In this document: positions 60,200-64,000 of the stretch, in pieces
How positions within the stretch are numbered: position 1 is the stretch's first letter
How the letters are laid out: every line of letters begins with the position of its first letter
Made by a program: the position numbers and the translations under genes
Notes under the pieces: generated by a model
What the model was told of the DNA's origin: nothing
What the model saw: the letters and a program-made list of their open reading frames with translations, nothing else
Databases searched by the model: none
Origin: Variovorax sp. UMC13
GTDB lineage: Bacteria > Pseudomonadota > Gammaproteobacteria > Burkholderiales > Burkholderiaceae_C
Direction of reading: 5' to 3'
NCBI RefSeq assembly: GCF_014170375.1
Contig: NZ_LZZW01000036.1
Location: forward strand, 62,001-126,000
Length of the DNA stretch: 64,000 bases

Positions 60200-61570
60200 T
60201 CAGGCCGCTTCGCCGAAGGCCAGGCTCACCCGCAGCCCGGTCGGCACCGCCGCCTCGAGCCGCAACTCCGTCCGCAGCAGCTCCGCATAGCGCGACACGA
60301 TCGACAGCCCCAGGCCTGCGCCCTGCCCCAGCTTCTGGCCGTCGGGCCCCTGGGCCCAGCGTTCCATCAGCGTGCGCTGCGCCTCCGGTGGAATGCCCGG
60401 GCCGTCGTCCACCACCGACAGCACCGTGCCCGACAGCTCGACGGTGATGGTGCGGCCGCCATAGCGCAGCGCGTTGTCGATCAGGTTGTCGAGGATGCCT
60501 TCGATCAACGCGACGCTCGCGTGCACCGTCACCGGCGCGCCTTCGAGGCCGCGCGCGCCCAGGTCCACGCCCTGCGCGTCGGCCCGCGCCAGGTGGCGCA
60601 GCACCGCCTGTTCCACCATGTCGTCGAGCCGCACCGGTTCGCGCTGCAGGGCCGTGCGCCCCTCGTCGGCCAGGGCCAGCCCCAGCAGCTGGTCGACCAG
60701 ATGGCTGGCGCGTGCCTGGCTGGCCGCGATGCGTCCCAGTTGCTCGCGCCAGATGTCCGGCGTGGTCTGGGCCAGGCCATAGTCCGCGAGCGCGCGGATG
60801 CCGGCCAGCGGCGTGCGCAGTTCGTGCGCCACGTTGCCGGCGAATTCGCGCTGGGCCCGCACGCTGAACGCGACCCGGTTGAACAGCGAGTTCAGCGCAT
60901 CGCCGAGCCGCTCCAGCTCACGCGAGCTGCGCGCCACCGGCACCGGCGACAGGTCGCTGGCATCGCGCTGCCCCAGCGCCTGTTCGAGCTCGCCCAGCGG
61001 CCGCAACTCCCGGTTGATGTGACGCCAGAGCCAGGCCGCCACCAGCGCCAGCAACAGCAGCTGCGGTGCCAGCGAATAGACCAGCAGGCGTTCGAGCAGC
61101 GCGCTGCGGCCGCGCGTGGTCTGCGCCACCACCACGCGGTAGGGATGGGGCAGCCCATGGTCGAGCACCACCACCCGCAGCTTCTCGCCCCGGAAGCTGA
61201 TGTCCGAGAACCGGTGGAGCGCCGTGCCCTCCGGAAACGGCGCCTGCAGGGCCGCATCGCCGGCCAGGTGGCGGCCGTCCAGTTGCCGCACGGCGAAGTG
61301 CACGGCTTCGGTCTGGTCGAACAGCACGGCCGTCACTTCGCGCGGGGACAGCGTCAGTTCGACGCTGTCCGGCGTGGCACGCACGTTGGACGACACCGCG
61401 TAGGCATCGTCGAGCAGCGTGCGGTCGAAGGCCTGCTCGGTGAAGCTGTTGGCCACGCCCAGCGCGATGCCGGTGCCGATCAGCCAGGTCAGCGCCAGCG
61501 GCGGCAGCACGCCGCGCAGCACGCGCCGCGTGAGCGACGGCGCAACGGCTCGCGGCGTCGCGGCCTGCAC
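60200..61570 (-). CDS. sensor histidine kinase (TctE/QseC-like)
   Basis: A 456-residue membrane kinase. Two membrane helices (about 18-38 and 155-177) flank a ~115-residue periplasmic sensor. The HisKA box has His249 in NVAHELRTPL; the ATPase has IDNALRYGG, DDGPGIP and GAGLGLSIV. It begins with GTG and overlaps the regulator stop by one base (TAGTG). The layout is that of the TctE/QseC group. The stimulus is unknown. Confidence 0.93.
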   Translation of the reverse strand: MQAATPRAVAPSLTRRVLRGVLPPLALTWLIGTGIALGVANSFTEQAFDRTLLDDAYAVSSNVRATPDSVELTLSPREVTAVLFDQTEAVHFAVRQLDGRHLAGDAALQAPFPEGTALHRFSDISFRGEKLRVVVLDHGLPHPYRVVVAQTTRGRSALLERLLVYSLAPQLLLLALVAAWLWRHINRELRPLGELEQALGQRDASDLSPVPVARSSRELERLGDALNSLFNRVAFSVRAQREFAGNVAHELRTPLAGIRALADYGLAQTTPDIWREQLGRIAASQARASHLVDQLLGLALADEGRTALQREPVRLDDMVEQAVLRHLARADAQGVDLGARGLEGAPVTVHASVALIEGILDNLIDNALRYGGRTITVELSGTVLSVVDDGPGIPPEAQRTLMERWAQGPDGQKLGQGAGLGLSIVSRYAELLRTELRLEAAVPTGLRVSLAFGEAA

Positions 61571-62265
61571 TAGGCCTCTGCCTCGGCTTCCAGCAGGTAG
61601 CCGAGGCCGCGCAGGGTGCGGATGCTGGCGCCGCTGCCCGCCAGCTTCTTGCGCAGCCGCGAGATGAAGGCCTCGAGAGCGTTGTCGCCCAGCGACTCGT
61701 CGAAGGTCGACAGCTTGTCCGACAGCGCGCGCTTGCTCACCGTGCGGCCAGGCGGGCTCATGAGCTCCCACAGCACCTCGAACTCGCGCGCCGGCAGGTC
61801 CAGCGGTACGCCCGCCACGGCGAAGCGCCGCGCCTTGCGGTCCAGGCGCAGGCCGCCCAGGGTGGAGACGTCCTCGGTGCCCTGCGCACGCCGCACCAGG
61901 GCCCGCAGCCGGGCTTCCACCTCGGCCAGGTCGAAGGGCTTGCCCAGGTAGTCGTCGGCCCCGGCATCGAGGCCGGCGATGCGCTCGTCGGTGCGGTCGC
62001 GCGCGGTCAGCACCAGTACCGGCGTGCGGTCGCCGCGGCCGCGCGCCTGGCGCAGCACGTTCAGGCCGCTGGCCAGGCCGCTGGTGCGGCTGCCGGTCAG
62101 GGGCAGCGTGAGGTCGAGCAGCACCGCATCGAACAACTGCACCCGCCACAGGTGGTCGGCGTCCTCCACGTTGGTCGCCAGGTCGACGCGGTGGTTGGCA
62201 TCGCGCAGGCTGCGCAACATCATGTCGCTCAGCACGGCATCGTCTTCGATCAACAGGATTCGCAT
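61570..62265 (-). CDS. OmpR-family response regulator (TctD/QseB-like)
   Basis: A 231-residue regulator. The receiver has MRILLIEDDAV, phospho-acceptor Asp51 in LLDLTLP, LTARD and KPFDLAE; the winged-helix domain ends with ALEAFISRLRKKL and IRTLRGLGYLLE. A short insertion (GSRTSGLASG) follows Asp51. Its kinase gene overlaps its stop. A copper-type ATPase gene lies upstream across a 242-bp gap with a large palindrome, but no evidence ties it to this system. Confidence 0.94.
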   Translation of the reverse strand: MRILLIEDDAVLSDMMLRSLRDANHRVDLATNVEDADHLWRVQLFDAVLLDLTLPLTGSRTSGLASGLNVLRQARGRGDRTPVLVLTARDRTDERIAGLDAGADDYLGKPFDLAEVEARLRALVRRAQGTEDVSTLGGLRLDRKARRFAVAGVPLDLPAREFEVLWELMSPPGRTVSKRALSDKLSTFDESLGDNALEAFISRLRKKLAGSGASIRTLRGLGYLLEAEAEA

Positions 62266-62379
62266 GGGACAGGCAGAAAAGAAAGGGAGAGGCCGCGGGT
62301 GCTGCGTTTCTACACCAAGCTGAAGCACGCGCAAGGAGCGCAACGCCGAGTGGCCCGTCGTGGCAGGCCTTCCCGAAGG

Positions 62380-62479
62380 GTTGGTGGAACCAGGGGCCGT
62401 CTGCGGCGTTGCCCGCGCTTGCAAGGCGCCAGCCTTGCTGCGCGCAGGCGCCTTGCATCCAGCCCCTTGTTCCACCAAC
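62380..62479. repeat. 100-bp nested palindrome between two-component genes and P-type ATPase
   Basis: An outer inverted repeat of 18 bp (GTTGGTGGAACCAGGGGC at 62380-62397 and its near-complement at 62462-62479, one mismatch) encloses an inner one of 10 bp (GCAAGGCGCC at 62421-62430 and GGCGCCTTGC at 62448-62457). The transcript could form a long two-part hairpin. It may be a repeat element, terminator or site for a protein. Confidence 0.8.
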
Positions 62480-62507
62480 GCGATCCCCGGAACAGTGTGA
62501 GCAGGCC

Positions 62508-64000
62508 CTAGCCCTTGCTCGGCCGCCAGCGGCGCAACAACAACGCATTGGCCATCACGCTCACGCTGGAGGCCGCCATGGCGGCACCGGCCACCACCGG
62601 GCTCAGCAGGCCGAAGGCCGCGAAGGGGATGCCGATCACGTTGTAGGCAAAGGCCCAGAACAGGTTCTGGCGGATCTTCGCCACGGTGCGCGCCGACAGG
62701 TCGAGCGCATCGGCCACCAGCGCCAGGTCGCCGCGCATCAGGGTGATGCCGGCGGCCTCCATCGCCACGTCGGTGCCGTTGGCCATCGCGATGCCGACGT
62801 CGGCCGCGGCCAGCGCGGGTGCGTCGTTGGCGCCGTCGCCCACCATGGCCACCACATGCACCCCGCCCTGTGCATCGGTGCGCAAGGCCGTCACCTGCGC
62901 GGCCTTGTCGGCCGGCAGCACCTCGGCGCGCACGTCCTCGGCCGCGATGCCCACGCGCGCGGCCATGGCCTGCGCCGCATGCCGGTTGTCGCCCGAGATC
63001 ATCACCACGCGCAGGCCGCGGGCCCGCAAGGCAGCCACCGCCTGCGCGGCCTGGGGCTTGGGCTCGTCGCTGAATGCCAGCAAGGCCTGCACCACCGGCG
63101 CGCCCCCGGCGCCGAAGGCCAGCAGCGCCGACACCGTCGCGCCCTGCCGCTGCAGGCGCTGCACCGCGGCGTCGTCGGGCCGCGCATCCAGTTCCTCGCA
63201 CCAGCGCAGGCTGGCGATGGCCCATTCCGACGCGCCGACGAAGCCGCGCACGCCGCGGCCCGAGGGTGACTGCAGGTCGCGCGCCGCGACCGCCTCGATG
63301 CCCTGCTTCGCCGCCGCGGCGAGCACCGCCTTGGCCAGCGGATGGCCGCTGCCGCGCTGCAGGCTGGCGGCCACCGCGAGCAGTGCATCTGCGTCGCCAC
63401 CCGACGCCGGCACGAACCCGGTGAGCGTGGGCGTGCCCAGGGTCAGCGTGCCGGTCTTGTCGAAGGCCACGGTGTCGACCCGGTGCGCGAGCTCGAGCGC
63501 GCGCGCGTCCTTGATCAGGATGCCGCGCCTGGCGGCCACGCCGGTGCCGGCCATCACCGCGACCGGCGTGGCCAGGCCCAGCGCACAGGGGCAGGCGATC
63601 ACCAGCACCGCCACCGCGTGGACCAGCGCAGCCTCGGTGCCGGCACCGGCCAGCAGCCAGCCGGCCAGCGTGAGCAGCGCGATCACCAGCACCGCCGGCA
63701 CGAAGACCGCCGACACCTTGTCGACCAGGCGCTGGATCGGCGCCTTGGCCGCCTGCGCGTCCTCCACCAGCCGAATGATGCGGGCCAACACGCTCTCGGC
63801 GCCGACCGCGCGCACCTCGACCAGCAGCCGCCCTGCCCCGTTGACCGAGCCGCCGGTCAGCGCATCGCCCGGGCCCTTGGCCACGGGCAAGGGTTCGCCG
63901 GTGAGCATCGATTCGTCGACCTCCGACTGGCCCTCGATCACATGGGCATCGGCCGGCACGCGTTCGCCCGGGCGCACGGCCAGCCGGTCGCCGGCCATGA
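62508..64000 (-). CDS. copper-type P1B-ATPase, C-terminal part (5' end outside window)
   Basis: About 497 C-terminal residues of a heavy-metal P-ATPase; the N-terminal metal-binding domains and first helices lie beyond base 64000. Visible are the actuator TGEPLPV, the metal-transport motif CPC in VIACPCALGLATP, phosphorylation DKTGT, the HP motif (SGHPLAKA), GDNRHAA and GDGANDAPALAAADVG, then two C-terminal helices. CPC plus SGHPLA fit copper/silver exporters such as CopA. The first complete in-frame ATG in the window is at 63998, inside the gene. Confidence 0.92.
   Translation of the reverse strand, partial: MAGDRLAVRPGERVPADAHVIEGQSEVDESMLTGEPLPVAKGPGDALTGGSVNGAGRLLVEVRAVGAESVLARIIRLVEDAQAAKAPIQRLVDKVSAVFVPAVLVIALLTLAGWLLAGAGTEAALVHAVAVLVIACPCALGLATPVAVMAGTGVAARRGILIKDARALELAHRVDTVAFDKTGTLTLGTPTLTGFVPASGGDADALLAVAASLQRGSGHPLAKAVLAAAAKQGIEAVAARDLQSPSGRGVRGFVGASEWAIASLRWCEELDARPDDAAVQRLQRQGATVSALLAFGAGGAPVVQALLAFSDEPKPQAAQAVAALRARGLRVVMISGDNRHAAQAMAARVGIAAEDVRAEVLPADKAAQVTALRTDAQGGVHVVAMVGDGANDAPALAAADVGIAMANGTDVAMEAAGITLMRGDLALVADALDLSARTVAKIRQNLFWAFAYNVIGIPFAAFGLLSPVVAGAAMAASSVSVMANALLLRRWRPSKG

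Noticed and set aside
62380..62479. Insertion sequence with terminal inverted repeats
   Set aside because: There is no transposase and only 100 bp; it could at most be a miniature element, so it is reported as a palindrome.

Overview
The window reads as chromosome from a very GC-rich betaproteobacterium, most probably Comamonadaceae and Variovorax-like (inference). Supporting signs are a Bug/TctC-type solute receptor, beta-keto acid cleavage and CaiB/BaiF catabolic modules, a mnmG-rsmG-parA-parB block carrying parS sites, a minCDE cluster, and GC-rich palindromic repeats next to stop codons. No rRNA, tRNA, CRISPR array, prophage or insertion sequence was found. Coding density is high, most operons are packed with 1-20 bp overlaps, and both window ends cut a gene.

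Layout. 1-4254: end of an M14 carboxypeptidase, an alpha/beta hydrolase, an S9 peptidase and a LysR regulator. 4370-12797: a DUF1127 protein, a LacI-type repressor and a divergent seven-gene catabolic cluster (intradiol dioxygenase, SDR, beta-keto acid cleavage enzyme, MDR oxidoreductase, cupin, Bug receptor, amidohydrolase). Two TGCAAACGTTTG operators lie between repressor and cluster. 12805-19602: a solitary PBP2, a CopD-like membrane protein, trehalase, and a glutarate module (class III CoA-transferase plus glutaryl-CoA dehydrogenase) with a divergent LysR gene. 19789-26420: ABC-F protein, an odd orphan ABC ATPase, MFS carrier, HpaI aldolase, holin-like protein and hemerythrin.

26511-36873: one long minus-strand operon joins a dipeptide-type ABC transporter (receptor, two permeases, two ATPases) to an unrecognised 84-residue protein and a three-subunit PaoABC-like molybdenum hydroxylase. 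A divergent XRE-cupin regulator is the likely controller. With the LacI-controlled cluster, this is the best candidate for an undescribed catabolic system. 36889-47439: acetoacetyl-CoA synthetase carrying an in-frame palindromic insertion, AsmA-like protein, thioesterase followed by two identical 91-bp repeats, NCS2 permease, MinCDE and an extended GspE/PilB-like ATPase. 47464-50526: two small envelope proteins, a cobalamin adenosyltransferase and a D-2-hydroxyacid dehydrogenase ending at a bidirectional terminator.

50594-56299: parB, hydrolase, parA, LysE, rsmG and mnmG, with a perfect parS inside mnmG and a near-perfect one inside rsmG. This is the chromosome segregation locus and suggests the origin is not far away, although dnaA and oriC are not seen. 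56477-64000: small membrane proteins, GST, old yellow enzyme, GNAT, a VOC-DUF4440 fusion, a two-component system, a 100-bp nested palindrome and a truncated copper-type P-ATPase. Functions were assigned by reading protein motifs; no database search was run.
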